Shown here one piece after another: positions 8,446 through 20,500 of a DNA stretch of 64,000 bases. The stretch covers positions 56,836 to 120,835 of the IMG/VR virus record IMGVR_UViG_3300021375_000011; one strand, 5' to 3'. The DNA comes from a virus. The notes under the pieces are model-generated. The model was not told the DNA's origin and ran no database searches. It was given only the letters and a program-made list of their open reading frames with translations. A program made the translations under genes and the position numbers. Each line of letters starts with the position of its first letter. Positions within the stretch are counted from its first letter, which is position 1.

Positions 8446-10680
8446 ATGGCAGAAAATTATCAACGCAGTGTAGGAACTCCAAGGGCTTATAAAGAAACCA
8501 AAGGTGGTATTCCTGCTCCTTCAGGACCATATATAGGTGAAGTGGTTAACAATGTAGACCCCACAAGAAGTGGGCGTGTACAGGTGTATTTAGAATACCT
8601 TGCAGGACCAGATAAAAACAACAAAGATTTATGGCGAACTGTAAGTTACATCACACCTTACTATGGTTTTACACAACAGAGTGCACCACAACCAACAGGC
8701 CCTGGAAGTTTTGTTGGAAACAATCACAGTTATGGATTTTGGGGAACACCACCAGATTTAGGTACAAAAGTAATTTGCTTTTTTGTAGACGGTGATCCTA
8801 CACAAGGTTACTATCTCGGAATGCCAATTGAACCAGGACTTAATCACATGGTACCTGCAATTGGTGCCAGTGAAAAATATGTCGATGACAGTAATTCACC
8901 ATTGTTTGCAAACAAACAAAAATTGCCAGTGGTTGAAATAAACAACAGTAACAAAGCCATTGCAGAAAATCCAAGATTTTTTGAAGAAACAAAACCAGTG
9001 CATAGTGTCCTTGCTGGACAAATGTTGTCACAAGGTGTCATAGCTGATCCACTGCTTGGACCTATAACATCAAACAGTCAAAGAGAGTCACCGAGTAATT
9101 GTTTTGGTATCAGTACTCCAGGAAGACCAGTATACTCAGGTGGACTAACAGATGCACAGTTACAACAAAAGATAAACAGTTCAACACTACAAGCAAATGA
9201 AGTTAATGTGATTGGCCGTAAAGGTGGGCATAGTATCGTAATGGATGATGGAAGTCAATCCAACGAAGATAATTTAATTCGATTACGTACCAGTGCAGGT
9301 CATCAAATAATGATGAACGATACACCCGACGGGCAAACAATACATATTATGCATGCTAATGGGCAATCATGGGTTGAACTAGGCAAAGAAGGCACCATAG
9401 ATGTATATGCTTCAAACAGTTTAAACATAAGAAGTGCTGGTGAAATCAATATGCATGCTGACAGAAATATTAATATTAACAGCGAAAATGGCAGTATAAA
9501 CATGAATGCTAAAGGTTCAATGAGTTTAGAAAGTTCTAGTTTAAACCTAACAGGAACAAACAGTTTACTCGCCTACAGTAAAAGCATGATAGGCTTAAAA
9601 AGTGATTCGTCATTGATGCTAAAAAGCAACACTGGCAGTTGGGGAGCAGGCTCAGGACTTACACTAGAAGCAGGATGTATAAAACTAAACAGCGGATCAG
9701 CTCCAGATGTCCCTAAAGCACAAGAAATTCCAAAACGTAGGTTACCTGACACTGCATTTAGTCCTCAACAAGGATGGATACCAGAACCAGCCGCAATTGA
9801 AACTATAGTGACACGTGCTCCGACACACGAACCTTATGCTGAGCGTGGCACAGGTGTAAACGCAACCACTAATTTGGCCAGCACAAGTGAAACGGTACCA
9901 TTGGATAAAAAAACACAAGACGCAGTTGATAACACAGAAAAAACAGAAATTAAAAAGATTGAAAAAGGCGACTACGAAGCACAAGAGTCAGCAAAAAGTA
10001 ATGTTGGAAAGATTGCTCCAGAAAAAGTTACCGGTATGTTGGCACAAGCAAGTAAAGAAGTGCCACAAGGATTCAATGAAATATCAAACACAGTTGGTGT
10101 TGGAAAATTTGGCTTCAGTGCTCCAGAGCTTGAAACTGCAGGATTCTTAAAACCAGGTACTAGTGACTTCTTCCTCAAAGATGCTACTTCAGACCTAAAC
10201 ACTGTGTTAAGCAGTTCGAGTGTGTGGAGCGGAAATCAAGGCATAAACGGAGTAAGCGACTTTTTAAACAATGAAGCAATACAAGACCTGACCAAAACAG
10301 ATTTGTTTACCAAAGGACTTAACAGTTTACAAAATGCAGGAATAGTTACAGGTTTAGAAAATGAAGCTGACCTAGCGGGACTAGTGAGCGGTGCGAGTAA
10401 ATTTGGAGTAGACGCAGTCAAGAAATGGACACAAGGCAGTGCAATACTAGGCAAAACTTTTAACGGTGCCAATAGCGGAAATATCACTGCAGGACAAATG
10501 AATGAATTAGTTAAGGGCGGGCAGTATGCAGTCAATCTTACCACACAAAAAATCAGCAGTGAAATACAAGGTTTTACAACTGGTACACTTGGCACAACTG
10601 GCACTGTGATAAGAAAAGAAATAGATACAGCAGTACAGTCAGTTATTGCTAGTCAAAAAGTCACTGGAATAGAAACATAA
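8446..10680 (+). CDS. 5: Baseplate hub/spike protein gp5 (OB-fold plus beta-helix)
   Basis: 744 aa. Residues about 25-145 form a gp5/VgrG-type OB domain (YIGEVVNNVDPTRSGRVQVY, then GTKVICFFVDGDPTQGYYLG). After a linker, residues about 255-420 contain GRKGGHSIVMDDG and IRLRTSAGHQIMMND, followed by NMHADRNININSENGSINMN, the V/I-x-N alternation of the triple-stranded beta-helix needle. No T4-lysozyme-like domain is recognisable between them. The C-terminal third is unique and Gly/Ser/Thr-rich. The protein should form the membrane-piercing spike at the centre of the baseplate. It is followed eight bases later by gp25. Confidence 0.85.
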   Translation: MAENYQRSVGTPRAYKETKGGIPAPSGPYIGEVVNNVDPTRSGRVQVYLEYLAGPDKNNKDLWRTVSYITPYYGFTQQSAPQPTGPGSFVGNNHSYGFWGTPPDLGTKVICFFVDGDPTQGYYLGMPIEPGLNHMVPAIGASEKYVDDSNSPLFANKQKLPVVEINNSNKAIAENPRFFEETKPVHSVLAGQMLSQGVIADPLLGPITSNSQRESPSNCFGISTPGRPVYSGGLTDAQLQQKINSSTLQANEVNVIGRKGGHSIVMDDGSQSNEDNLIRLRTSAGHQIMMNDTPDGQTIHIMHANGQSWVELGKEGTIDVYASNSLNIRSAGEINMHADRNININSENGSINMNAKGSMSLESSSLNLTGTNSLLAYSKSMIGLKSDSSLMLKSNTGSWGAGSGLTLEAGCIKLNSGSAPDVPKAQEIPKRRLPDTAFSPQQGWIPEPAAIETIVTRAPTHEPYAERGTGVNATTNLASTSETVPLDKKTQDAVDNTEKTEIKKIEKGDYEAQESAKSNVGKIAPEKVTGMLAQASKEVPQGFNEISNTVGVGKFGFSAPELETAGFLKPGTSDFFLKDATSDLNTVLSSSSVWSGNQGINGVSDFLNNEAIQDLTKTDLFTKGLNSLQNAGIVTGLENEADLAGLVSGASKFGVDAVKKWTQGSAILGKTFNGANSGNITAGQMNELVKGGQYAVNLTTQKISSEIQGFTTGTLGTTGTVIRKEIDTAVQSVIASQKVTGIET

Positions 10681-10687
10681 ATACGGT

Positions 10688-11068
10688 ATGACAACAGTAA
10701 TCGGATATAGCACAGTAGGTAGATATAAAAATTATACCCTTACTGATTTTGAACTCATTAAGGTAGACTTATTGAATGCACTAAACATCAGACAAGGCGA
10801 AATGCCTGGCAGACCTGATGTTGGAACTAGTATGTGGAGTCTTATATTTGAACCACAAAGTGCCCAAACATCAAAAGCAATTATCAATGAATTACAGCGT
10901 GTAGTTGCTCAAGATCCAAGAATAGAAATATCAGACATTAATGTATTTGCACAGGAAAATGGATTTTTATGTGAACTTGAAGTGCAAACTATTGCCGGAC
11001 AAGATGCAAATAGTTTAACTGTGTTCTTTGACAATCAAACACAACGAGCCGCGTTCTCAGACGTCTAG
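10688..11068 (+). CDS. 25: Baseplate wedge subunit gp25
   Basis: 126 aa, the usual length for the gp25/GPW family that nucleates sheath assembly on the baseplate and is homologous to TssE. It contains DLLNALNIRQGEMPGRPDVG and the diagnostic EPR-type motif as IFEPQS at about residues 55-60, followed by a helix and two strands. It starts eight bases after gp5. Confidence 0.92.
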   Translation: MTTVIGYSTVGRYKNYTLTDFELIKVDLLNALNIRQGEMPGRPDVGTSMWSLIFEPQSAQTSKAIINELQRVVAQDPRIEISDINVFAQENGFLCELEVQTIAGQDANSLTVFFDNQTQRAAFSDV

Positions 11069-11069
11069 T

Positions 11070-11087
11070 ATAAACTACGTAGTTTAT
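11070..11087. promoter_or_regulatory. 18-bp perfect palindrome, candidate operator
   Basis: ATAAACTACGTAGTTTAT is perfectly self-complementary without a loop, which suits a dimeric DNA-binding protein better than a terminator. A 17-base segment of it (AACTACGTAGTTTATTT) recurs at 60758-60774 upstream of another gene set. Confidence 0.45.
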
Positions 11088-11093
11088 TTTAAT

Positions 11094-11101
11094 GATAAAT
11101 A
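11094..11101 (+). promoter_or_regulatory. T4-late-like promoter element before gp6
   Basis: GATAAATA, one base off TATAAATA, 19 bases before the gp6 ATG and immediately after the palindrome at 11070-11087. A TAAGG ribosome site lies between the element and the start. Confidence 0.45.
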
Positions 11102-11119
11102 CTAGGTAAGGAAATACAT

Positions 11120-14100
11120 ATGGCTAAAACTACAAGACAAACTAGTATATTTGGCGTTGAGGATTGGAAGAGAATTTACCAAACTTACCGTGAAGCAGAC
11201 TTTCAAAGTTATGATTTTGAAACACTGCGTAAAAGTTTTATAGATTATATACGTCTATACTACCCAGAAAGTTTTAATGACTATATTGAGTCAAGTGAAT
11301 TTATAGCACTGCTTGATGTTATGGCATTTATGGGACAAGCAGGTAGTTTTAGAAATGATCTAAACACTAGAGAGAACTTCATTGACACTGCTGAAAGACG
11401 TGACAGTGTCAATAGATTAGCAGAACTAGTAAGTTACACACCAAAGCGTAATACTGCGGCATCGGGCTTTTTAAAAGTACAAAGTATAAGCACCACAGAA
11501 GGCGTCATTGACTTTACTGGTGTAAATCTTTCAAACGTAACAGTAAACTGGAATGACACTACAAACGCAAACTGGCTAGAACAGTTTACAGTGATAGTAA
11601 ATGCGGCTTTAGATAATAGTCAACGTTTTGGTCGTCCTGGAAACAGTCAGACAATATTAGGCGTACAGACCGATGAATATGCACTTAACCTGATACAAGG
11701 GTTTTTACCAGTCATACCATTTACCAGTACAGTAAACGGAACATCAATGGGATTTGAGGCAGTATGTGCTACAACACAAGATGAAACATTTGTGTACGAG
11801 CCATCACCAGCTCCAAATGGTGCTTTTAATATTTTATATAGAAATGATAAACAAGGATATGCTAGTGCAAACACTGGCTATTTCTTCTTGTTCAAGCAAG
11901 GAAGTCTACAAGACTTAGATTTTAACTTGGGCGAGCGTATAAGCAACAGAGTTGTAAACGTAAACATAGAAGGTATTAACAATGAGGACACATGGTTGTA
12001 CCAACTTGATTCTCAAGGAAATATTACCAATGAATGGGACTATGTCGAAAACATTTACTCAGGCGCAGTTGAAGAACTAACTCCAGAACAACGTCGGTAC
12101 TTTACAATAAGTTCTCGAACAAATGATCAAATCAATTTAAACTTTGGAGATGGTGTGTTCAGTAGCATACCAGTTGGCAGTTTTAGAACTTATGTCCGTG
12201 CCAGTAACGGATTAAGTTATATTATCAATCAAGATGAGATGCAAAACGTAACCATCTCAATTGGCTATGTAAGTCGTACAGGTAGGAATGAAACACTTAC
12301 TTTTACATGTGCATTAACTCAACCAGTGAGCAATGCCGCCAACAGAGAAAATATTAACGATATAAAACAACGTGCTCCTGCAAGATATTACACACAAAAC
12401 AGAATGGTTAACGGAGAAGACTACAACAATTTTCCATATACACTTTATTCAACTATAATCAAGTCCAAGGCTGTTAATCGTAGCTCAATTGGTACTAGTA
12501 GATATTTGGATCTTGTAGATATCACTGGAAAATATTCAAGCACAAATGTTTTTGCTAGTGATGGATTAATATACGAAAACACCGCAGTACCTAGTTTTAC
12601 TTTCACATTTGTTGACCAAAATGATATTACAGATGTAATTGTAAATCAAGTCGAGCCGGTATTAGCAAGTCGTGGTATGCAAGAGTTTTATTATGAAAAC
12701 TTTACTCGACCAGACCTAGCAGTATTGAATTTAGACTGGAGTCAAAGCACAACCAGCAACAACGAAACCACAGGATTTTTTAGATTTGTCGCTAGCGGAG
12801 CGCCTGCACCGGTAGGACCGCAAGCAAGTGATAACAAAAAGTATATTGCACAAGGTGGATTAGTTAAATTTACACCTCCTGCAGGACAATATTTTACTGC
12901 TACGAATAGGTTAGCAGTTGGATCGCCAACGTTGCCTGGAGATAAAACAGTGTTATGGGCAACTGTAACTGCATTAGAACTTGACGGGACAAATCAAGGA
13001 GTCGGCAATAATGCAGATGGCACCGGACCTGTCACGCTAAACAATTTTATTCCTACTAACGCAGTACCAACTGAAGTTATTCCAAACTTTATTACAGATT
13101 TGCCAACTGCAATTGAAACCACAATGCGTGAAAACATTGAGTTATATAGAAATTTTGGGTTAGGATATGATAATCTAACAAGTACTTGGTATGTGATTAC
13201 TAGCACTAATATCAACAACGCAATAACATTTAGTTTAACATATGCACAGAATACATCAGGCACAGGACTGGATAATTCCTGGCTGGTTGATTTTACAACT
13301 GATGGAGTTACATATACAGTTAGCTCAAGAAGCCTACAACGCTTTTGGGCCAGTGTGTTAGAAACAAGATTCTTCTATGATGGCACACAGAAAGTATATG
13401 ATCCAAAAACCGGAACAGTTATAAATGACTTTATAAATGTGCTTAAAACAAACAACAAACCAGATTCAAGTACAACATTGAACAGTGATGAAGTATTAGA
13501 CATTATTGATCAACCTGTTGAAACTGATGGCTTTGTCGATGACTTTAGAGTGAGAATAAGTTACAAAGATTCAGACAATGATGGAATACCAGACAATCCA
13601 GACTACTTTACAGATCTTGTTGCTCCGACAGTGAATCCTAATAACAAAAGAATCTACTTGCAACAAACAGTTGACTTTGACAATTTAGAAAGATATTTGC
13701 CTCTCGCCTCTGGTGTAGTAATAGGAACGATTGCAACCAAAGATGCAATTGAACTTGTAAAAAGCGAGTATGCTGATAAACAAGTATTTTATGCATACAC
13801 CGATAAAAAGTTTTATCAGCTCACAGTTGATTATGAAGGTTTACGAACAATTACAGAGGTAACGGGTTATGATACCTATGTTGGCAGACAAGGATTATAT
13901 TTTCAATATCGTCATAACGCTCCATTAAGCAGACGTATTGATCCTGGAACAACAAATATTATTGACCTATATCTTGTAACACAATCTTATTATATTGCTT
14001 ATCAAAATTACATACGTGATAGTACAGGCACTGTTACAGAACCAGCAAAGCCTACAATAGATGAGTTAACAACCAGTTATAGTACACTAGATCAGTACAA

Positions 14101-14527
14101 GATGATAAGTGACAATATTATTTTGAATAGTATAACCTTTAAGCCACTATTTGGAACAAAGGCGTCAGTTGAACTACAAGCAACTATCAAGTGTGTGAAA
14201 AACACTGCAAGTACTGCTAGTGTAAGTGAAATTAAAAGTCAAGTTGTAAGTGCAATGAACACCTATTTTACAATAGAAAACTGGGATTTTGGTGATACGT
14301 TTTTCTTTAGTGAGCTTAGTGCATATCTGCATGATAGACTGGGAAGTATTATAAGTTCAGTGGTGTTAGTACCAACTGATCCTCTTAAATCGTTTGGAGA
14401 TTTATATGAAATACGTAGTCAAGCAAATGAAATATTTGTAAATGCTGCCACAGTTAATGATGTCCAAGTAATTGATGCACTAACAGGTAGCCAGTTAAGA
14501 ACTGCACCAAATAGCGGAGTAGTCTAG
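11120..14527 (+). CDS. 6: Baseplate wedge subunit gp6
   Basis: 1135 aa, longer than T4 gp6 (660 aa). The N-terminus shows the typical gp6 block: LRKSFIDYIRLYYPESFND, EFIALLDVMAFMGQAGSFRN and RDSVNRLAELVSYTPKRN. The C-terminus has NIILNSITFKPLFGTKASVE and an IENWDFGDTFFFSELSAYL-type segment, both characteristic of gp6/gpJ-like wedge proteins. In T4, gp6 forms the ring linking wedges. The gene lies between gp25 and a giant gp7-like gene, the order expected for T4-like phages. Confidence 0.88.
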   Translation: MAKTTRQTSIFGVEDWKRIYQTYREADFQSYDFETLRKSFIDYIRLYYPESFNDYIESSEFIALLDVMAFMGQAGSFRNDLNTRENFIDTAERRDSVNRLAELVSYTPKRNTAASGFLKVQSISTTEGVIDFTGVNLSNVTVNWNDTTNANWLEQFTVIVNAALDNSQRFGRPGNSQTILGVQTDEYALNLIQGFLPVIPFTSTVNGTSMGFEAVCATTQDETFVYEPSPAPNGAFNILYRNDKQGYASANTGYFFLFKQGSLQDLDFNLGERISNRVVNVNIEGINNEDTWLYQLDSQGNITNEWDYVENIYSGAVEELTPEQRRYFTISSRTNDQINLNFGDGVFSSIPVGSFRTYVRASNGLSYIINQDEMQNVTISIGYVSRTGRNETLTFTCALTQPVSNAANRENINDIKQRAPARYYTQNRMVNGEDYNNFPYTLYSTIIKSKAVNRSSIGTSRYLDLVDITGKYSSTNVFASDGLIYENTAVPSFTFTFVDQNDITDVIVNQVEPVLASRGMQEFYYENFTRPDLAVLNLDWSQSTTSNNETTGFFRFVASGAPAPVGPQASDNKKYIAQGGLVKFTPPAGQYFTATNRLAVGSPTLPGDKTVLWATVTALELDGTNQGVGNNADGTGPVTLNNFIPTNAVPTEVIPNFITDLPTAIETTMRENIELYRNFGLGYDNLTSTWYVITSTNINNAITFSLTYAQNTSGTGLDNSWLVDFTTDGVTYTVSSRSLQRFWASVLETRFFYDGTQKVYDPKTGTVINDFINVLKTNNKPDSSTTLNSDEVLDIIDQPVETDGFVDDFRVRISYKDSDNDGIPDNPDYFTDLVAPTVNPNNKRIYLQQTVDFDNLERYLPLASGVVIGTIATKDAIELVKSEYADKQVFYAYTDKKFYQLTVDYEGLRTITEVTGYDTYVGRQGLYFQYRHNAPLSRRIDPGTTNIIDLYLVTQSYYIAYQNYIRDSTGTVTEPAKPTIDELTTSYSTLDQYKMISDNIILNSITFKPLFGTKASVELQATIKCVKNTASTASVSEIKSQVVSAMNTYFTIENWDFGDTFFFSELSAYLHDRLGSIISSVVLVPTDPLKSFGDLYEIRSQANEIFVNAATVNDVQVIDALTGSQLRTAPNSGVV

Positions 14528-14528
14528 T

Positions 14529-17500
14529 ATGGCTAAGCGTATACGCTCAGAAGATTTCTTACCAGAAATATTTCAAACACCTGCTAACAAGCAGTTGTTA
14601 CGTAGTACACTGGATCAACTTACACAAAATCCAAAACTTAAACCTACTGAAGGTTACATTGGGCGTAAGATTGGCCCTGGCGTCACTGCATCAGACAGTT
14701 ATGTGCTTGAGCCGACAACAACACGTAGCAATTATCAATTGGAACCGGGAGTTGTACAAACAAACGACAACGGTACTGAAGTTTTAAACACTATTACCTA
14801 TCCGGGTATAATTGACAGTTTACAATTACAAGGTGCAAATACTACACGGCATGACAGATTATTTGACAGTGAATATTATAGTTTTGATCCAATGGTTGAT
14901 TTTGACAAATATGTCAACTTTGGACAGTATTACTGGGTACCAGCTGGTCCTGATAGTGTAAGTGTATTTGCAAATGCAATTCCTATACGTGCGGACTATG
15001 ATGTAAAATATGTAAACACAGGTTATACATTTTCAGGATATGCAGGCACGTTACCTACAATTAATCTTGCTAGGCAAGGTGAGTATAATTTTAACGTAAG
15101 CGATAGTGGGCGTAATTTTTGGATTCAAAGTCAACCTGGTACAAGCGGTGTCCTATCACAACAACCAAACCAAAGCTCAAGAGAAGTATTAGGTGTAACA
15201 AACAACGGCGATGACTTTGGCACAGTGACATTTAACGTTCCAAGTAATACTGCACAAAATTTTTATTTTACACTTGCTGATATCGGAAGCACAGATTTAC
15301 TCGAAGACACATTACAGTTCAATCAAATTAACAATGTGTTTGTTGATGTGTTTTTAGAAGAGCATGGCGGCATTGACGGCATCACTGACTTACAAGATCG
15401 TACACTTATTATTACCACTGATACTGACACTGGTTGGGAAATACTTACTCCGTTTGATGATACATTGTTTGACCAAGACGACCCTGGTATACCTAATCCA
15501 GGCTTTGACAATAGTGTAGCGTTGGCAACTGACCCAGAGCGTTATGTGCAATGGAGAATAAGTTACAACTATGAAAATCCAACACGTCCTTTTATGGAAC
15601 TTACAAAAGTACAAGACATTGCAAATCTAAGCAAAAGCATTATCAACTATGGTACAGACTATGCTGGCGTAACTTTTTACAAAAATGCTGATGGTGTATT
15701 TGAAAGACAACCTCTTATCACTGCAAACTTAGATATACTTTACTATCAAGATGCAAGTGATGAATTAAATTTTGGCATAATAAGATTAGTTGATCAAGCA
15801 AACATTTCAGATTTGAATGTTGACGAAGATATTGTTGGAAAGAAAACGTATACGTCACCAAACGGAGTTATTTTTACTAATGGATTGAAAGTTGAATTCA
15901 CAGGACAAATTGTTCCTGCAAGTTACGAAGGAAATCAATATTATGTAGAAGGTGTTGGAACTGCAATTGAATTACTTCCAGTAACTGATTTTGTAACTCC
16001 TGAAACCTATACTATAAGTGCAAGTGTTCCTTTTGACAGTTTATCCTTTGACGAAGGTGGATATGATGCAACTTCTAATGCTCCTACTGCACAAGATTAT
16101 ATGTTAATAAACAGAGCTAGTCTTGATCAAAATGCATGGAGTCGTGGCAACAGATGGTTTCACATAGATGTATTAAGTGCTACTGCAACATATAACAATG
16201 TTGCCTTGGACATAGATAACAATGCTAGAGCCAAACGACCAATACTTGAATTTAGAAAAAGTTTAAAATTATTCAACTATGGAACCCTAGCAACAGAGCC
16301 AGTTGATATTATTGATTTTACACAAACAAACGCTTTTCAAAATGTCAACGGAAGCATAGGTTACAGTGTTGATGGATACACACTTATACAAGGCTCAAGA
16401 ATTATATTTGCCAATGATAGTGATCCACAAGTTAAAAATAAAATCTATACTGTAAATTTTGTAGACTTTGAAGACAGTAGTGTAAAGACAATTGATCTAC
16501 AGGCTGCTAGTCTAACATCACCAGAAGTACCAACAAACACAAATGTTGTTGTGCTAAGTGGTACTACTGAACAAGGAAAAAGTTATTGGTTCAACGGAAC
16601 AACATGGGTAAGTGGGCAACAAAAAACTGATACAAATCAACCACCACTTTTTGATGTATACGATGCAAACGGTTATAGTCTCAGTGATACATCAGTGTAT
16701 CCTAGTACAACATTTATAGGAACAAAAATATTCAGTTACGCAGTTGGAACTGGCGCCACTGACACCATTATTGAACAACCTTTGAAATATTTTTCAATCA
16801 GTAATGTTGGAGATATTGTATTTGATAATAACTTATATACAGATACATTTACCTACGTAAAAAATGCAACAAGTTCAACACAAAAAATTGACACAGGTAT
16901 TATTCGACAGTACGATACAATATCAACTTTTGATAAGTTACTTGGATGGCAAACACATTTTGATACAAGTGTACAACGCCAAAGTTTTACTTTTGATTAT
17001 GCAGGTATTCCGTTAGTTTTAGATGTGCCAGTTATTACAGATACTGCAAAAATACCTGTAAAAGTTTTTGTTGACGGACAGTTTGTACTTGCAAACACAT
17101 ATACCTATACTACCAATACAGACAACGTCACTGTAATTACTTTCAATGCAAATGTTGTAGGACAACCTGCTACTGAGCCTGCAACAGGTGCAGTGGTTGA
17201 AATTCAAGTTATAAGCAACAGTGCAAGTACAATTGGTTTTTATACTATTCCTAGTAACTTAGAATCAAACGCTTTGAACAAGAACAGTGAAAATTTTACA
17301 CTTGGAACTGTACGTACACACTATGAAAGTATTTGTCAAAACTTAGAAGAGTTTAGTGGTAAGATACACGGATCAAATAATGTACGTGATCTTGGCAATG
17401 TTGTACCATATGGCAATTTAATATTACAACAAAGTGCGCCACTAACAATGACTACTCCGTTTATTAACGGCAGAGAGTTTGAGTACTTCCGTGCATTAGA

Positions 17501-20500
17501 ATTTAACAGTCAAGAATATGCAAAAACTAAAAACAAAATTTTAGATTTTGTTGCAAATAACGATTGGTCAGGTAAAACTACTGCAACCATATTAGACACT
17601 ACCTTACTATCTGTAAACGCCGGAAAGACTGCAAATGCACCATTTTATTGGACTGATGCAATTCCAAGTGGTAACGAATTTGAAACAACAACATATACTT
17701 TTAGTCCTATATCAACATATGTGTTTGACACTCTTTACAGTTATGATTTTACAAGTGCCAATTACAACGGCATATTAGTTTATCTCACTCCAAAAAGCAC
17801 TGGCATACAAACTATATTAGTTGGAGATGGTGACGAATACACAGTAGCCACCGATGGTCCTCGTATTACAATTAACAGTGAAAAGATCACGCTGGAAAAT
17901 GATGATATTATTACCATTCGCGAATATACTGCAACTTATGGAAGTTATATTCCAGCCACTCCGAGTATGCTTGGACTTTACCCAGTGTATCTTCCGCAAT
18001 CGTTTGTGGACAACACTTATGTGACTCCTACAACTGTTATTCAAGGTCATGATGGAAGTTTAACCGTTGCTTGGGAAACTGGCGATTACAGAAACGATGT
18101 ATTACTTGAATTAGAAAAACGTATCTACAACAATATTAAAATTAGTGTTGCTGAAAAGTACGATCCACCGTTAAGATCTAGCGATGTCATACCTGGACAG
18201 TTCAGAACAACGGCGTACACGCTTACAGAAATAAACAACATATTAAACACCAGTTTCCTTGCATGGGTTGGTGCTAACCGTGTGCCATATAAAGATCAAA
18301 CATATAATGCTGATGATCAGTTTACATGGAATTATAGTAACAGTCAAAACAGACTAGATGGAGATCCACTGTTAGGGTTCTGGAGAGGCATATATTTTGA
18401 TCTCTATGACACTGATAGTCCACATACACGTCCATGGGAAATGGTAGGACTTAGTGTTGAGCCAAGTTGGTGGAATACTAGATATGGTCCAGCACCCTAT
18501 ACAAGTGGTAACACTGTATTATGGGACGATATGGCAAAAGGAATTATTGCATACCCAACAGGTAATGTTGTAGTAGAAGATTTTGTTCGTCCACAATTGC
18601 TCGAGTGTTTACCAACAGATTCACAAGGTAATCTTGTAAGTCCAATGCAAAGTATTGTTGGTAGTTACGATTCAGGCAGTTTTGTAAAAAGTTGGATAGC
18701 AGGTGATTATGCTCCAACACAGACTGCGTGGAGAAGAAGTAGTAATTATCCCTTTGCAATACAGAGATTATTAGCACTTACAGAACCAGCAAAATATTTT
18801 AGTTTGTTTGCTGACAGAGACCTATACAAATACAACACAGATTACAATCAATATTTGTACAACGATAGATTTAGAATTGAATCATCAGAACTTGTAATTT
18901 ATGGCAACGGAACCAGTAAGAATAGTTACATAAATTTTGTTGTAGACTACAATAGAGTAACAGGTATAGATAGCACTGTTGTGGTTACAGACAAACTGGC
19001 TAATCTTGATGTTAGATTATGCTATAGAATGGCTAGTTTTAGTGATAAGTCATACCTAAAGATTTTTAGCGAAAAGTCATCGCCAAATAGTTTAAACAGT
19101 AGTTTGCTTTTACCAGATGAGAGTTACAATTTATTTTTATATAAAAATCCTAGTTTTGCTGAAATACAATTTAGTGCAGTAACAGTACAAAGAACAAGTG
19201 CAGGATATTCAGTATCAGGTTACTCAACAACAAAGCCATATTTTGAAATACTACAAAGTGTTCCAACTGGCAAATTTACTAGTATAGACGTAAATGGACA
19301 ACAGAGCAGAATTAATAATTCTTATAGCGACAATGTTGTGCAAGTGCCTTATGGATATACTTTTACAAGCACTAATGCAGTTGTAGATTTCCTTAGCAGT
19401 TACGGAGCATTATTACAAAAGCAAGGATTGCAATTTGATAGCCAAGTTAATGATACAATTGTTAACTGGACACAGATGGCAAGAGAGTTTTTATACTGGG
19501 TAGGGCAAAGCTGGACAGTCGGTAGTTTAATCAATCTCAATCCTGGTGCAGATATACTAAAGTTACAACGTGACTTTGCAGTTGTTGAAAGTTTAAACAA
19601 TGAAAACATAAACGACATTATGCTTGATCAAAACTTTGAGCCTCTGTTTGGTAAGGACTATGCAGTAGAACGCTTGGACAACGAACTTAAACTTATAGGA
19701 CTAAACAATCAAACATTTAGTTTTCTGAATGCAAGATATACGTCCTACGAACACATTATTGTATTTGATAATGTAAGTATTTTTAATGATTTAATTTATA
19801 ATCCAGTCACTGGAGCAAGGCAGAACAGACTGTTGTTAAACGGCAACACTGTTTTTGATTGGAACGGTACACTTGATGCACAAGGATTTATTCTTAACCA
19901 AGATAATATCAAAGAATGGGTAGCAAATCAGTCTTACACAAAAGGACAGATTGTGTTGTACAAAGAAGCATACTGGAGTGCAACAAGATTGTTGTCACCA
20001 AATCCAGAATTTGTGTTTGCTGATTGGATCAAGAGTGACTACGATAAGATACAAACTGGATTATTGCCTAACATTGCAACTAAAGCAGATGCACTACGTG
20101 AAAACTATGATATCAACACTGCAAATTTAGAAAGCGATGCAACGTTACTAGGATTAGGACTAATTGGTTTCCGTCCAAGACAGTATATGCAGAACCTAAA
20201 CTTAGATGACATTTCGCAAGCAGGATTGTATTCACAGTTTCTAGGTACAAAAGGCACATTAGGTGCAGCGGAACAATTTAAATCTGCTAACCTCGGCAAA
20301 GAAGAAGCTGAATATGACATACGAGAGAACTGGGCAATACAACGTGGCATTTATGGAGCTAATGCAAATAGAAGTTACTTTGAGTTAAGATTAGACGAAA
20401 GCAAACTTCTTGGAAATCCAAGCACTGTTGCAGTTATAGACCCAGGTGAGATAACCACTGCAAATCAAGAAATATTATTAGAAAATATTTGGAAACAAAG

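Noticed and set aside
9972-10604. Minus-strand frames of 76 and 122 aa opposite gp5
   Set aside because: Antisense shadows of a conserved structural gene; hydrophobic composition follows from the opposite-strand codons.
10676-10683. CATAAATA before gp25 as a late promoter
   Set aside because: It lies 4 bases from the gp25 ATG and spans the gp5 stop, so a transcript would start at or inside the gene; probably chance or a relic.
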